From Epiperipatus broadwayi (taxonomy: Eukaryota; Onychophora; Udeonychophora; Euonychophora; Peripatidae): DNA of 64,000 bases. A program made the translations under genes and the position numbers. Below, one piece after another: positions 43,480 through 55,892 of this stretch. The stretch's first letter is position 1. The number at the start of each line of letters is the position of its first letter. The stretch lies in contig JAQFVV010006342.1 of NCBI GenBank assembly GCA_028023455.1, positions 3,059,001 through 3,123,000 of the forward strand. Direction: 5' to 3'. Under the pieces are notes generated by a model. It searched no databases. It saw only the letters and a list, made by a program, of their open reading frames with translations, and was not told the origin of the DNA.

Positions 43480-43870
43480 TTGGCATATTTTCCCCTCTTC
43501 AGGTGTTGCTAGCCTGACTAATGAATGACAATATTATCATATGAATCAAACCTGAACCTTTAATGAACCAATCTGTCAACGGCAACAATCAGCAAAAATT
43601 TCATATACTTATCTGTGGAGAAATCAGGAGAACCCTCGTAGCTAAGTATGTGAAATTTTGACAAACTATTGCCTTTGATGGAGCATCATTTTAAATTCAT
43701 GAATCTTAAAATTCAGGCATTATTCTAATGCTGTCACTGCTCAGGCCAGAAACACCTGAAAAGGTGAGGAGAATATCATTCAAAGCATTGTGTAATTTGA
43801 GTAAAGTCGAAATAAAATTTTAAGACATTTAACAGTTAATATTAGATGATGGAAATAGTTCCCACATAAG
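43480..43870. mobile_element. PLE-B-type 3' region foldback
   Basis: The right arm (about 43640-43870) contains the PLE 3' sequence GGCCAGAAACACCTGAAAAG and ends GATGATGGAAATAGTTCCCA. The left arm (about 43480-43635) is its reverse complement: CCTCTTCAGGTGTTGCTAGC and later AAAAATTTCATATACTTA. It is an inverted dimer of the PLE end only, with no protein sequence. Confidence 0.65.
43750..43795 (+). ncRNA. Hammerhead relic in PLE 3' region
   Basis: ACACCTGAAAAGGTGAGGAG, a partial stem II, then TTCAAAGCATTGTGT in place of TTCGAAACGTCGTGT. The same layout as 31432-31476, with further loss. The opposite arm keeps CCTGAAGAGGGG (minus, about 43489-43502). Confidence 0.45.
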
Positions 43871-44585
43871 TACTACTAAATACGTTTGGAGTGTAACTTT
43901 AAATGAAGTAGAACTTGGGTAATAATAAAAAGAGAAAACAATGCATATCTTAAAGAGATTGGAAAAGAATAGATAAAATTACTAACAGATGTATTAAAAA
44001 GGAAAATTATTTATTGGAGACATTAAGAACTTCAATGTAATAATAGACAGAATAATCTCCAGATGTACATACCATAATCCATTACAAGTCGGACTTTGCA
44101 TTACATATTTAATAGTCATTGTTTATTCATGAGATTTAGATTTGCTTGAAATAAAATGAAGTATGTTGATATAGCGAAAGATAAAAGAAAATCATATGGA
44201 AAATAATAGCATTGAGTATGAAGAGTTATGTCAGGAGAGCATATGGAGTTAGTGGTCTGAGATACTGCGCCAGTTCATTTGTAAATTGTAGATTTTTTTC
44301 TGTCGTACTTTTTTATGGATATGTAATGAAAGATTCCTACCATTAGTGCATTATTAAAGAATCCTAATATTCTTGCAATTATGCAATTGCAACCATCCTT
44401 TATGATATGTTTACATTTTCACCATTTAATATAATCATAAGATATTAATTCTGAATTCTTTCTTTTGGAAGAAAGATTTGATAATGCTGACAGGTTCAAT
44501 CTGAACAATAAGCCAATCAAACTTCCAGATATCTAGTTTTATTTTTTTCAAAGATGATTGTTAATTTTGTTCAATGTTTTAGATA
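43871..44585. other. AT-rich DNA, no gene recognised
   Basis: Nothing recognisable on either strand. Confidence 0.35.
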
Positions 44586-44998
44586 TATTTTTATCAGTTC
44601 TCACTTATGGATCTGAGACTTGGACACTTCATAGAAGAGCAATACAGAGACTTCAGACCTCTCAAAGTATGGAGAGATGCATATTAGGAGTAACAAGAAG
44701 AGATCGAAAACAATATATGAGTAAGAGAACAAACAGGTGTTACTGACATTGAAAAAATTAAAAGACAAGTGGAGTTGAGCTGGACTTATTGCTAGAAGAG
44801 AATAATAGATGGACAATTGAAATCTTAAACTGGATTCCAAGAGATTGTAAAAGACCCAGAAAGAGACTACATGTGAGATGGATGGATGAAATAGGAAAGT
44901 GCAGGGGTAATGTGAAGAGAATCTAAAGATCAGAGATGGATTGAACTTGGAGAGACCTTTATCCTGAAGTGGATTGATAATGGTTAATGATGATGATG
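44586..44998 (+). pseudogene. RTE element 3' end, 5'-truncated
   Basis: Starts in VLTYGSETWTLHRRAIQRLQ and follows the C-terminal module to the stop, with small deletions that break the frame, ending in GATAATGGTTAATGATGATG. Over 85% identical by eye to 6140-6573. Confidence 0.87.
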
Positions 44999-46159
44999 GA
45001 ATTCATTTAATTTTTAATGGTTCAGTAGCTTGAACTAAATAAGGCATGATCCAGTTTTTAAATCCTAGAAATGTAACTTTACATCATTAGTAACTATATA
45101 GTTTTCAAGAGAATATCATTTGTACAATAGATGACACTAAAATACAGAAGTCATTTATGTAGATATGATTTGAGGTATAGGATATACTTCTGAATGAAAA
45201 TAAACCAAACAACACAGGATTCTCATATTCATTAGATAATGTATGAGACTTCATAGGATGGCTGAAAGTTTCCCATCATTTTGTTGATGAGAATACAAAT
45301 ACCACAAAACATACCGTTATTTTTATTATTTAAGTATAAAAGAGCTCACTTCTAAAGTCAGTAATTTCGCACTGTGCTGTATTTCCATATTAAATCCGGC
45401 AGAACTTCTAACTTCATATAGTGAATGAATAAATAATGCTGTTATGTACACAGTATGTCTCAGGTGAAAAGGTTGAGATGACTAGTTCTCTCATCAGGGT
45501 ATCTGCAGCGCTATCTCTGTAAATGTTCTTCATACTGAAAGTTTACCTATTCACAAAAATTTTAACCAATCAGAATGTCTAGATCATGAAGTACAATATG
45601 CATTGTGATTCATGATGGAACAATGTGCTAACAAAAAATTGTTATAATTTGAACTATTGAAATGTTTCAAACTATATGGCAATAAAGCCATGACTACAAG
45701 AAGTTTTCAGGTGGTTTGCAAGATTTCATGTTGGCAGGGAGGCATTGAAAATGATCCATAAAGATACGAAATGTACATTTCATACTGCAACTCATGAATC
45801 GGACATGCTAGAGCCATAAAGTTTTATGATGAATAGTTAAACTATGTCACTATATAATATATGTATTATTCAGAGATGGCGCTGCTGGCAGCTTGGAAAC
45901 AAAATTTGTCTTCTTTCCACAGAGATACACTGTAAAGATAAAAAATGTATGATCCAGCCTTCCAAGTTATGTTTGTCTAATGATTTACATTCAGTGTTTA
46001 ACAAAGAGATCTTCAGAACGTAGGATCTAAATTTATCTAAGAAGACTGATTGACTTTTTAGATTAAATATTAAATAGTTGGAGTTTACTATAGTTGTGAT
46101 AGTAAGTTTATTTTTTCCGCAATTACTAAAACGAATTTAACAAAATTTCCTCAAGACTA
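44999..46159. other. AT-rich DNA, no gene recognised
   Basis: No coding region, RNA gene or known repeat recognised. Confidence 0.35.
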
Positions 46160-46300
46160 AATAAAAATAAATGGTTTATTACTCAGGAATTCATAAGTTT
46201 AAGCATCAAAAGTGATACTGGGCTTGAATTCTTTGAACCCTGAGCTCCAAAGACAGATTTGCATCTTTCAAAGATGTTCATTCAATCATGAGGGGCTTTT
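46160..46300 (-). repeat. tRNA-derived SINE-like repeat (family S2)
   Basis: The reverse complement resembles 28600-28740: GCTCAGGGTTCAAAGAATTC (B-box region), CCCAGTATCACTTTTGATGC, then ATGAATTCCTGAGTAATAAA. Confidence 0.45.
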
Positions 46301-47997
46301 TGACCATGAACACGAAAAAAATGAATGGTGCATATTTATTGATTAGTCAAAAGTCAACTTGAAATTGGATCTTTCAAAAAATATTGGAGATCTAAAGGTC
46401 GGAACATTTTCACCAGAATTGAATCTAGGTATATCAATCTCATGATTTTTATATTAGGTAGAACAATAAACTATTTTTAAAAGAATTGGCCAAATGTATC
46501 TGTTCTAGGCAAGAGAAATGCTGTGAACAATACATTTATTGACTCCATCTTTTCCTTCTTTACAAGTCAAACTAAGCTCATAAAAACTATTAATATGATG
46601 GATCAAATGAGAACTGCATTAATAGAGAAATAAATTTTGCCCTGTTCCATAATAACAAGAAGTGTTTTTTTAAGACCCTTGAAAAATATCAAGAAATGAG
46701 CATAGTTTGATTGAACTTCATAAAACTGCAAGCAGTCTTGCAAAAATATCTACATAAGTTTTTAGTCAAATTACGAATCGAAAAATCGCAATTTTATTAT
46801 GGAATGGCATAAATATGTCATTAAAGGTTCTTTTTTTTTTTTGGAGTCTCCGTCTTTTCTTAAAAAAAATTGAGTGCAATGAGCAGCAAACAGAATTCTT
46901 CTCAATTCATTTCTTTCGAGACTGGTGGAATCCCAGTAGATTGGTTGACTACTGCTATTCTTCAAGAAACATTCCTTTCATAAAGTTCAGCAGAAAAAAG
47001 ACACTTCCTAAATTACAAATTTGTTTGATTAGATTTTAAAAAATAATTAAATTGTGTACTATATTAAAAAAAAATATCAACAAAAATTTTATTTAGCAGA
47101 CAAAAAAAATCATTTTCATCTTTAGGGCACTCTATGCTTTTTTTTTATTCTCTGGTTATTATTATGCCAAAATTTTCCCAATGACTTTGTTGTTGAAATT
47201 TCATCTCATTCTCAACATAGATTATTCTCCTTCACTATGCACCATTTAGGTAATCACATTCAACACACCAGGATTGCTTGCAAAAACTATTTCATTTGCT
47301 AAATATTACATATTCAAAATTGATTTGGAAAAAGTCTATGGCTGATAATTTCTTATAAATCGATTTAGCCAGTTATCCTTTAAACAACTATTTGCATGAA
47401 CTTTTGTTGCAGACTGTGTTAGAAAAGTATGCATCATCCCAAATATCTTTCTGCTCTCTACATGGAATTTGAGGTGATAGCAATTTTTTTGAAGAATCCA
47501 CCAGCATATCCAATCATGACAGTGAACCTTTGGCTTCAGTAATCACTAAATTATTTCCTTAGCATACTAATTTGTACCTCATTTACTAAGATCAGTTATT
47601 GCAGTTTAAAATTACCCAATCCTAGAAACTCCATTGAGTGCCAAACTTAGGCTCATTAATAGATTTCTTTGGTTTCTGTTGTCATTGGCAATTGTCATAT
47701 CTGACCTTGCCTTTAGAAGTGGACTATTCCAGATTACTTGCCCGATTGGCTAGCACCCGGCTGCTATCCAATGGGGATATATCCTTCGTTTGGGTTTGCA
47801 CACATAAATCCGAGTGTTTCCAGTAAGGTAGGGGATCTGCCATAAATAGTCAGCCTTTTTGGAGGCAAGGTGGAGTAATTACTTCTGTCAACCTGAATTT
47901 GTTCTCCAATAAAACCTCTGCTATCAGCAAAAGTATTTCTCTAGTCATTATTGTGACATCCACGCAGTGAGCAAGTCCAAATATGGACTGGAAACTA
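46301..47997. other. Non-genic DNA, unassigned
   Basis: About 47640-47997 is less AT-rich and leads directly into the LTR-like repeat; it may be the upstream part of the same element. No recognisable protein in six frames. Confidence 0.3.
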
Positions 47998-48320
47998 CTA
48001 TGTTCATGACCGATTCGAGGCAAGCTGTCTGTGCAACCAGAAAATTCTGAACTGGAGCTGACTCGAGGCAAGCTGTCTGGTACAGCAGAAGAGTCTTACT
48101 TGAGCTCATGAGGCAGGCTACTTATGTAGCTGGAAGTGAGTTCCATTACTCAGTACAACTACGTCAGAATTAATTTCTATAAACCTTATTTATATGTTGT
48201 ATTAACGAACATGTGTGTATATTTTTGTAACTAATAAATTATACATATTAATTGTTGAATAGTGTCATCATTTGTCTGTTGGTTGGAACCGAACCTGTAA
48301 GCCAAGTCAAACACAACAGC
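47998..48320 (+). repeat. LTR-like repeat, plus copy
   Basis: Two tandem motifs (CGAGGCAAGCTGTCTG at about 48016 and 48066, about 50 bp period) precede AGCTGGAAGTGAGTTCCATT, an AATAAATTATACATATTAAT region (poly(A)-like) and the end GAACCTGTAAGCCAAGTC-AAACACAACA. An inverted relative lies at 54865-55143. The layout (upstream repeats, then AATAAA, then a CA-ending terminus) suggests a solo LTR, but no internal retroelement domain is present. Confidence 0.55.
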
Positions 48321-48944
48321 GACACCAAACTCTTGATCAATATCTATATGCAAAAGCTTTTGATAAAAGCAATCTTACAGTCAATTGATTGGAAAGTCAA
48401 ATGATATTTTAGTATTAAAATAATTGGATTAGTCCTCCATTTGACTTCACTGATATGGTTTTTTGCTTTTCTGAAAGTTGATTCAAAAACCTGTAGTTCT
48501 AAAGTTTGCTGCTATTTTTCACAATAGAGACATCTAATAAGTTTGTGAGATGTGTGTTCTTCATTTTAAAAAAGTCATATATATATATATATATGATAAC
48601 AAAATGGATTAACTAAATACAGAAAGTAAGCTGGGAATTAAGTTAGAATAATATATATAATTTTTTTTATTATAAAAAATGCTTTTATTTATTTACTGTT
48701 TTCTTCAATGACAAGTTGGATTTTTATATTTAATGTTAAATAAAGGTGGGGGGGGAGACAGAAATTAATTAATTCAATCACTAGTTGTAAGAATTAGTGA
48801 TTTAATTAATTTCTGGATGCCTTCTGCTTTTATTTTAAGTTAAATGTGAAAATCCCAGTTATGGTTGAAGAAAACATTTATTTTTGGCTTTTTAATGCAA
48901 AGTAAAAATAACAGTAAATCACCAATATTATAACAACTTTTCAC
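48321..48944. other. AT-rich DNA, no gene recognised
   Basis: (AT)n at about 48576-48594 and a G-run at 48748-48755. Nothing else. Confidence 0.35.
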
Positions 48945-49480
48945 TTCAGTGCCATCTTACATGAGCTTAAATAATCAGTGATTACTGGATGCATTTAAAA
49001 TTCTTATTCTTAGTATTTAAACCCACCTATAGACTGTTTTCTGCCTTTTGTTCTTTATTATTAAGGCCTGGCATTCAAAGTAGGCAGGACTGCAGCAGCC
49101 AAGCTAAATTCATTTTATCTGATGAGTTAAATCTGCCTAAGTTTGAATCCAAGTCATCCTGCTTTACCAATTATTAACATTCCTAGTCAGGAGAATGAAC
49201 TGAAGGTATCAAAATATATCATTATTGAAGTGGGATCAGATCTTTATAACTCCAAACAGCTTGACTTTGTTTTAAAATCTTAATCTGTATTGAAAAATGG
49301 AGTTAAAAGTGATTACTGGATGCATGTTTGCAGTCCTTACAACTTTGAGTCTCATTGATTAAGCCTAGAAACCGATGAGAATTTAAATATTAAGGATTTT
49401 TATATGTATCTGGTAATTACTAAATATTCCAATTTACGCTAGATGGCTCTGGAATGGAGAGCTGTGAAAATATGCAAAAG
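48945..49480. repeat. Decayed F1-related foldback
   Basis: The left arm (minus) begins with TTCAGTGCCATCTTACATGA and keeps a GAAA-containing relic near 49030-49070. The right arm (plus) has AGCCTAGAAACCGATGAGAA and ends TAGATGGCTCTGGAATGGAG. Same subfamily as 42055-42770. Confidence 0.5.
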
Positions 49481-49489
49481 ATTTGGATA

Positions 49490-50110
49490 AATAATTTATA
49501 TCAGTATACTTATTGTACAAAAGGTGGGATGATTGTGTTAGGAGGATTGTTGAGTGTTATAGTGGTAAGGAATGAGTTAAAAGAATAGATGCATTAATAA
49601 AAAATATGAAGATGGAGAGTAAAAAGAGTTTAAATATATATAGAAGTAAACGGAACATTGGGTGCAAGTTAATTTCTGATAATTGCAAAGAAAGTAGTTT
49701 ATTGTTTAATGCTCGAAAGGGATCTTTAGCAACAAGAGAATATACACGTAAATGGAAAAATATGGATGATTTAGTCAGGCATAGAAAATATTATGCATCT
49801 GTTAATTGAATGTAAATGCTTAAAAGCAGAAAGGGTACAAATAATGAAGTTATGGAAGAATAAATATGAACAAAGTGATTATACAGAAAGTGGATTATTG
49901 GTTTTTATGTTGGGTTTGGGAAAATATAAGGGGGATTTAGATATAAAGGCCATAGAGTTGACAAATATTATGTTGTGGAAATGGGATGGAGCAGAATATG
50001 GGAAAACTTAGAGTGGGGAATGGAAAATAAAGTGGCTAACAGGTTTCTCAGGCCATAGTTGCTGAGATTCCTGACTCTGTATAAGGAGAAGTCACAGTGC
50101 ATCACATCAC
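49490..50110 (+). pseudogene. 3' end of the SGNH-type LINE
   Basis: Frames 49606-49809 and 49793-50011 encode the region after the RT, including the zinc-knuckle-like HLLIECKCLKAERVQIMKLW (His and two Cys of a C-H-C cluster) and MLGLGKYKGDLDIKAIELTN. One frame break near 49795. It ends GAGAAGTCACAGTGCATCAC. A close relative of 60400-61045. Confidence 0.75.
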
Positions 50111-50215
50111 AAATAAAGATTTCAACATTATGGCAACATAGTCACAAAAGGTTTAAACTAAATGCAGGTAAAATAAGATTAATTTGTAATACAAAAAAAA
50201 TATTTCTTATTGTAA
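50111..50215 (+). repeat. Short dispersed repeat, about 95 bp
   Basis: ATAAAGATTTCAACATTATG then CATAGTCACAAAAGGTTTAA and AAAATAAGATTAATTTGTAA. A second copy in the same orientation lies at 52100-52190. Confidence 0.65.
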
Positions 50216-51471
50216 TGGCAGATGATGTTGTGGAAGATATTTAAACAAAATATAGGTATTGCCAAACTTCAACTGAAACACACGATTTGCAAATAGGAAT
50301 ATAACTTGAAAAGTATAGCATTACTCCCATCATGCAATAATCTATCTCCCCTATATATTCATATTTCCCATAATGCTATCTGTTTTCCATGTGGTAATTA
50401 GCTATAACACTTGTAATCAATAAATTGATATCCAATAATCACAAATGTCAAATAATGAAGTTGAATTTGTATACTAATAATAATAATGTATAGGAAAGAA
50501 GAAAGACAGACAAACACTAAGTTTTAACAAGACAATTATTTTTTAAAAACAAAATAATAGTGAATACTACTACCAAGTATCTGAATATGGTCTAAACGAG
50601 CATTTTATAGCAGTTAAAAAAATATATATAAATGTAAAAAATATATATACATGCAAAAATAATAATAATGAATATCTACGATTTTTTGATTTAATATTCA
50701 GAGAGAATAAAATGTTTTAAGTCTAATATAATAAAAAAAAGATTAATGAATTAGACAAATATAATTTTTTCTGAATGAATAAAATACAGTTTTGCCCTAT
50801 TTCTTGAAGGATTAAATGAAAAATTATTTTTTGAGCAGATACACAGAAGATTGGTTTTGGATTACTTTTTAGTATTTTATTCAGTAGTCACCATAGCAAG
50901 ACAATCTTTTCCTCTTCCTAGAATAGATGTTTACATTTTTCTTAGGATATTTTTCTTTTAGAAATTAAAAACTAACTGCAACCTTGATAATTATTTAAAT
51001 TGTAATTAGATAATATAAAAGTTTAATTTTTATAGTTTCTTTCAAATTTTACCACTTTAATTTTCTCTCCTTTTATATAAATTCCAATTCTATATATAAT
51101 ATTAAAGGTAAGTATCTGGCTGTTACATCTACAGGTGAGACAAGATAATTAAAGTTAATCCTAATCTTCTGACACATTCAAAATAAACTTTCGTAAAGAC
51201 AGGCTTCGGAAAAATTTCCACATAAGCAAATTTCTAGGGAATTTTATATTTTGGCAGATCAGTGCAATTGGTACACTTATTTAAGTCTAATAGTGGTCCA
51301 TTTCTTAAAACTGAATTTTTTCTGTCACAATATAATTTTTCCGTTTACAATTGCTTCATATAATGATATTGCTTATTTTTTATTTTGCTGGCTATTTATC
51401 ATGATTTTAATTGGTGTGGATTTAACTGGCCCAGCTTTCTTCCCAAAGTCAAAGTGTTTTTTGTTTTTTTT
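50216..51471. other. AT-rich DNA, no gene recognised
   Basis: The frame at 51251-51508 is hydrophobic and T-rich with no family resemblance. Nothing else. Confidence 0.35.
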
Positions 51472-51545
51472 TATGTGTCAAAGCATCGGCCGGGACTACT
51501 GTTTGTAAGGCAGCTGTGCTAATCATTCGGCCACCAACGCTTGAC
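51472..51545 (-). repeat. tRNA-Gly-derived mini-SINE, internally deleted
   Basis: The reverse complement reads GTCAAGCGTTGGTGGCCGAA, CTTACAA loop, then directly GTCCCGGCCGATGCTTTGAC; the B-box part is deleted. Same leader and tail as the other copies. Confidence 0.75.
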
Positions 51546-51984
51546 AGATTTTTTTTTTTTTTAAATTATTAAATACTTTTTTCAAGCTAAGATCAATAAA
51601 ATCAAATAATAAGTACCTATTTTTTAAAAAATAATTAATTTTACTGAACGTGTTTGTTTTTCAAGAGTTAATCATTTAATTACGATTCATTAAGTTAATT
51701 ATCATTGATTAACTTACAAACTTATGAACATGATAACTATTATAAAGTGAATTACAACTGAATGTTTTACTTTTTTGTTTTTCTTTTTAGAATTATATTA
51801 TTTAACACATGTTAATTTATATTGAAGGACTATACAAGTTTATTTAATCTTTGATGTTAAATAATTTACAGTTTTGTCAAACTATCGATTATTTAATGCT
51901 TATTTTCAAATAATTATGTGTACTTTGTCTAAATTCATTTTTCTCTTTTTAAGTTTTAAATATATATGAGCACACTTACTACAT
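51546..51984. other. AT-rich DNA, no gene recognised
   Basis: Nothing recognisable. Confidence 0.35.
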
Positions 51985-52090
51985 TATGTATCATGAAATC
52001 AAGCCCCAATGATAAGTCCAGTCTGGGGATTTAAATATTAAGGATTGAATATTCAAGCTTAACTTAGATGGCGCTGGAGTGGAGAGTTTT
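51985..52090 (+). repeat. F1-related right-arm relic
   Basis: CAATGATAAGTCCAGTCTGG then GGATTTAAATATTAAGGATT and the end CTTAGATGGCGCTGGAGTGG. It matches the right arms at 49.4 and 42.7 kb. Only a partial hammerhead relic remains. Confidence 0.5.
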
Positions 52091-52099
52091 TATTTCATG

Positions 52100-52190
52100 A
52101 AAATAAAGATTTCAATGTTATGGCGTCATAGTCACAAAAGGTTTAAACAAAATGCCAAATAAAATAGTATTAATTTATAATATATAAAAT
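52100..52190 (+). repeat. Short dispersed repeat, second copy
   Basis: Matches 50111-50215: ATAAAGATTTCAATGTTATG, CATAGTCACAAAAGGTTTAA and AAAATAGTATTAATTTATAA. Confidence 0.65.
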
Positions 52191-53820
52191 GTACTGAAAT
52201 AAAATAGTTTCTGATTTTGTAAAAGAAATCAAAAAGGAATAGTGTGACTTTTGAAACTATTGATGGTTGAAAATCAATAATATCTCCGATTTACATAAAT
52301 ATTACTATCTATATGAACTTTGTAATGTGTGGTTGAAAGACCAGTGGATTGGGTCTGCCTTCATAAATAGAATTACCATATTCTGTAGTGGTTTGTTCAA
52401 TTAATTAAAAAGGTTACCAAATATATACATTTAAAGATGTTTGGGTGACAACAAAAATAAGAATTTATAGCCTGAATTAATTGCATAAAATTCAGTTTTT
52501 GTTATTAAAGCCTTAATATAAAAAAAAAAAATACCTTGAAATTGAGATTTTCAATTTGTATAAAATTAGAAGTATTAAAGGCTATAATTTGGAAGACAAT
52601 CTATTATCTTTGGAATCAACAATATAATTAACGTTCTTAATAAACAAATGAGGTGTCAGATGTTGAATCCCTCCATGCAGATTAGAAAATTATTTTCTAG
52701 GATTAAGATAGCATGTTTTTTGGTCAGCAGTTTAAAGAGGATATTCTTATAGAATTCAATATTCAAAGTCAGATCTTAACTCAATCATCTGTTATTCTAT
52801 AATAATTGTTGCTGCAGATAGTAAATTTGGCCTAAAGTAACAGTATTGCCAGAGAAAACTCTTTTCAGAAATTTGATGAAACAATCTCCCAATGTGAAAG
52901 AGTATTTTTCACCACATTCCGCAAATGCAATGGTGACAATAGTTTATGCTTATTTTCCAGGAAGTCTTATTGAGGACCATTAGACATGTTGCTCATTGTT
53001 TTTCCAGCTGTATAATAATTAAAGAACCCCCAATGACCTGCAAAATTGCTGTAATAAAAAACGTATTAACTATGCCCAGAGTTTATATGTTTTGATACTT
53101 TGGTGTTTACTTAGTATAATCATGACAGATGAATATCAATGAATTAGGGAAATGGATCTGCAATGATACCAATGAGTGAATCAAATGACTCTAGGGATAA
53201 TCATGCTAAGAAAGTTTTAATTGTATTGGAATCAGTAGTAAACTTTGCTATTCAAAAAAGGAAGTTGTCTGAAAAAGTACTAAGAAATAGTTTTAAAGTT
53301 TAACATCTCATATATAAAGAACCTGCACAAAATTTCTAAGTAAAATCATATTGCTAAGAAATTTTATTAAAATTATAAAATAGATTCTTTAATACACTTT
53401 TTCTTTTCAAATCTTAGTTTTGTTTTATTTGAAAAGTAAAAAGTCTATTAAAGAATTCATTATTTTTGTAATTTTTAATATATTAGTGGACTATACTTGC
53501 ACACAATGAAATGATTATTATTGAATTTAGTAAATGATAATTTTTTTTATTTTAATTTGAAACTGCCTAAAATTAAAATGTATATCATTTGTAAATTTAT
53601 AACTAAATTAATTATGCATTTTGACTTGCTTAAGGGAGGTTTTGGGATTTTGGTATGATATTATAAGACTTTATATAATATACATTTTTTGTATGTTAAT
53701 ATTTTAGTTGTAACGTTAGTGTAATTTAGAGAATAATTCTATGGATATGGAGAATAATAATGGACATAAATTAAAACAGAATTATTGTTGATTTCTATAT
53801 TGATTTCTTCATTTTATTTT
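52191..53820. other. AT-rich DNA, no gene recognised
   Basis: No coding region, RNA gene or known repeat recognised. Confidence 0.35.
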
Positions 53821-53834
53821 CATTAATAAATATG

Positions 53835-53949
53835 ATAATAACACGAATCACTGAAACCTTTGACAGAAGCACCTTAAAAATGTCAAAGGTTTCGATCTTT
53901 CACGTTATTATTATATCATCTGCTTGTGCTTAATAAATTATTATATTTA
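53835..53949. mobile_element. 115-bp hairpin element with perfect 14-bp TSD
   Basis: Flanked by CATTAATAAATATG at 53821-53834 and 53950-53963. Inside, a roughly 31-bp inverted repeat starts at the left edge (ATAATAACACGAATC...GAAACCTTTGACA) and folds on TGTCAAAGGTTTC...CACGTTATTAT. An unpaired tail of about 35 bases follows (TGCTTGTGCTTAATAAA). The target duplication length matches the F1-F3 insertions. Confidence 0.75.
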
Positions 53950-53963
53950 CATTAATAAATATG

Positions 53964-54864
53964 TTAATTGATTAAATCAGACTATTCTCAATTTATTCTT
54001 ATTATATGTATATTTTCACTTTCAAGACATTATTAATTAAAAATAGTTTAATAGCCACTTCCATTACTTTCAATGTGCTTTATATTAGCTAGAATCTGGA
54101 AGCAATAGTTAGGGGAAATTAATAACAGTGCAAGAAGGTTAAAATTATGTCTGTAGGATAGCCCTTCACTTTTGAAAGGGATACCCAGTCCAATAACTTT
54201 TACCAGCATTAAGAGTAAATTCATAACTATCTTTAATAGCTTATAGCCTTTGCAAATAATTTAGGGTTAGTTGATTTATTTAAAAATATAATAGTTCTCT
54301 GAAAAGACATTATTGAATAACTGAAATTATTTGATATCATCAGTAGTTAAAAGTTAGGTATTTGGTGTTGTATTTTATTATGACCAAATTGCTAAACCCC
54401 ATCCAAGTGTCAATATTGCTTATTCTAATATCTATGATTAATGGTGCCGTTCATAGCCTATATACAGATAGTACCAATTGTCTTCTTTGTTACAATATAT
54501 ATATATATATATATTAACATAACAGCCAAAGCGTAATAAAACAAAGAAATATATGTGTGTAAGATTGAAATATAATTAACATTGCAATTAGAACTCTATA
54601 CAGTATGAAATATGTCTTGAATAAGTTTTCCCAAATTTAAGATGTAATCTTCCAGCAAAAATTATTTTAGGTATTCTTGTTATAAATACTGAGATCAAGT
54701 ATCAAAAGCTCTGATTTTCCTTGGACACTACTGGATAACTTATAGGATGAAACTGTCATCACTAAGTGAATTTTTAATTATTATAAAATATTTTTTAATC
54801 ACAATTTCTCTGTGGCTTCTACATTAATGCCAAAATGAAAATTAGGACTTTTCTCTTTATGGCT
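53964..54864. other. AT-rich DNA, no gene recognised
   Basis: An (AT)n run lies at about 54499-54515. Nothing else. Confidence 0.35.
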
Positions 54865-55143
54865 ATGTTGTGTTGGCTTGGCTTACAGGTTTGATTCCAA
54901 ACAAACAGACAAATAATGACCAACTACTCAACAATTAATATGTATAATTTATTAATACAAAAAGTATACACACATGTTAGTTAATCAAATATATAAATAT
55001 AGTATATACAAGTTAATGATGAGGTAGTCATGCAGAGTAATGGAACTCACTTCCAGCTATATTGGACAGCTTGCACCAAGTTGGCTCTAGTTCAGACTCT
55101 TCCAGCTGCACTTAGACAGCTTGCCTCGAGTCAGTTGTGGACG
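54865..55143 (-). repeat. LTR-like repeat, minus copy
   Basis: The reverse complement of 47998-48320: CTCGAGGCAAGCTGTCT, AGCTGGAAGTGAGTTCCATT, AATAAATTATACATATTAAT and ACCTGTAAGCCAAGCCAACA in the same order. The upstream tandem motif is present about twice here as well. It abuts the palindrome at 55144. Confidence 0.55.
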
Positions 55144-55304
55144 TACCAGTCAGATAAATTCTTAACATTTTCAGGTTATAATCAGTTTTAGCACTTTTCT
55201 TTGAACTTAACTATTCCATTATCTAGATTATGGAATGGTTAAGTCAAAGAAAAGTGCTAAAACTGATTATAGCCTGAAAATGTTAAGAATTTATCTGACT
55301 GGTA
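55144..55304. repeat. Near-perfect long palindrome (hairpin)
   Basis: Arms 55144-55218 and 55231-55304 (from TACCAGTCAGATAAATTC to GAATTTATCTGACTGGTA) are complementary over about 74 bp with only about three differences and a roughly 12-base loop. RNA would form a very stable hairpin. It is not related by eye to F1-F4. Confidence 0.85.
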
Positions 55305-55876
55305 GAGATCTCTGTTGAGATTCTTTGCTTTCTTCAATGTTAAATAACAGTATAAATTTTGAATTAATGGATCTGTTGTGAAATTTATTGTAATTACTAA
55401 TTATTGTTTACAGTATTTTATAAGAATTAGTAAATTATAAATTTTACTTACAAAAATTATTTTATCAGACAGTGTTTGAATCATAAAATATGCTATATAT
55501 TTATATACAGGTCCCACCTTAACAATTTTATTTAATATTGTATATAAACACATTAATAAAAAAAAATAAACAGAATGGGAAATAAGATATGGACACATTT
55601 TAAAATAAAATTAAGGAAAAAATATAAGTAAAAATCTATAAATTAGTAAATCTAATTGATATAAGTGGTATATTTCTAATCTTATTTTTTAGCAAAGACA
55701 ATTGATAGGAAATATTTAAATTTAAGATTTGTTTAAGTTTTAGCAGTATTAAAATTCATGAGTTATATATAATAAGAGGAGGGTATATACATGTTTTACT
55801 GAATTATTTTTAATTCAGAAAAGCTTTGGAATTGATAGTGCCAAATTAATAGTATTTCGTATGTATTGTAAAATGA
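55305..55876. other. AT-rich DNA, no gene recognised
   Basis: The frame at 55401-55598 (minus) is hydrophobic and AT-driven. Nothing else. Confidence 0.35.
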
Positions 55877-55892
55877 ATTAGAATATATCTTA

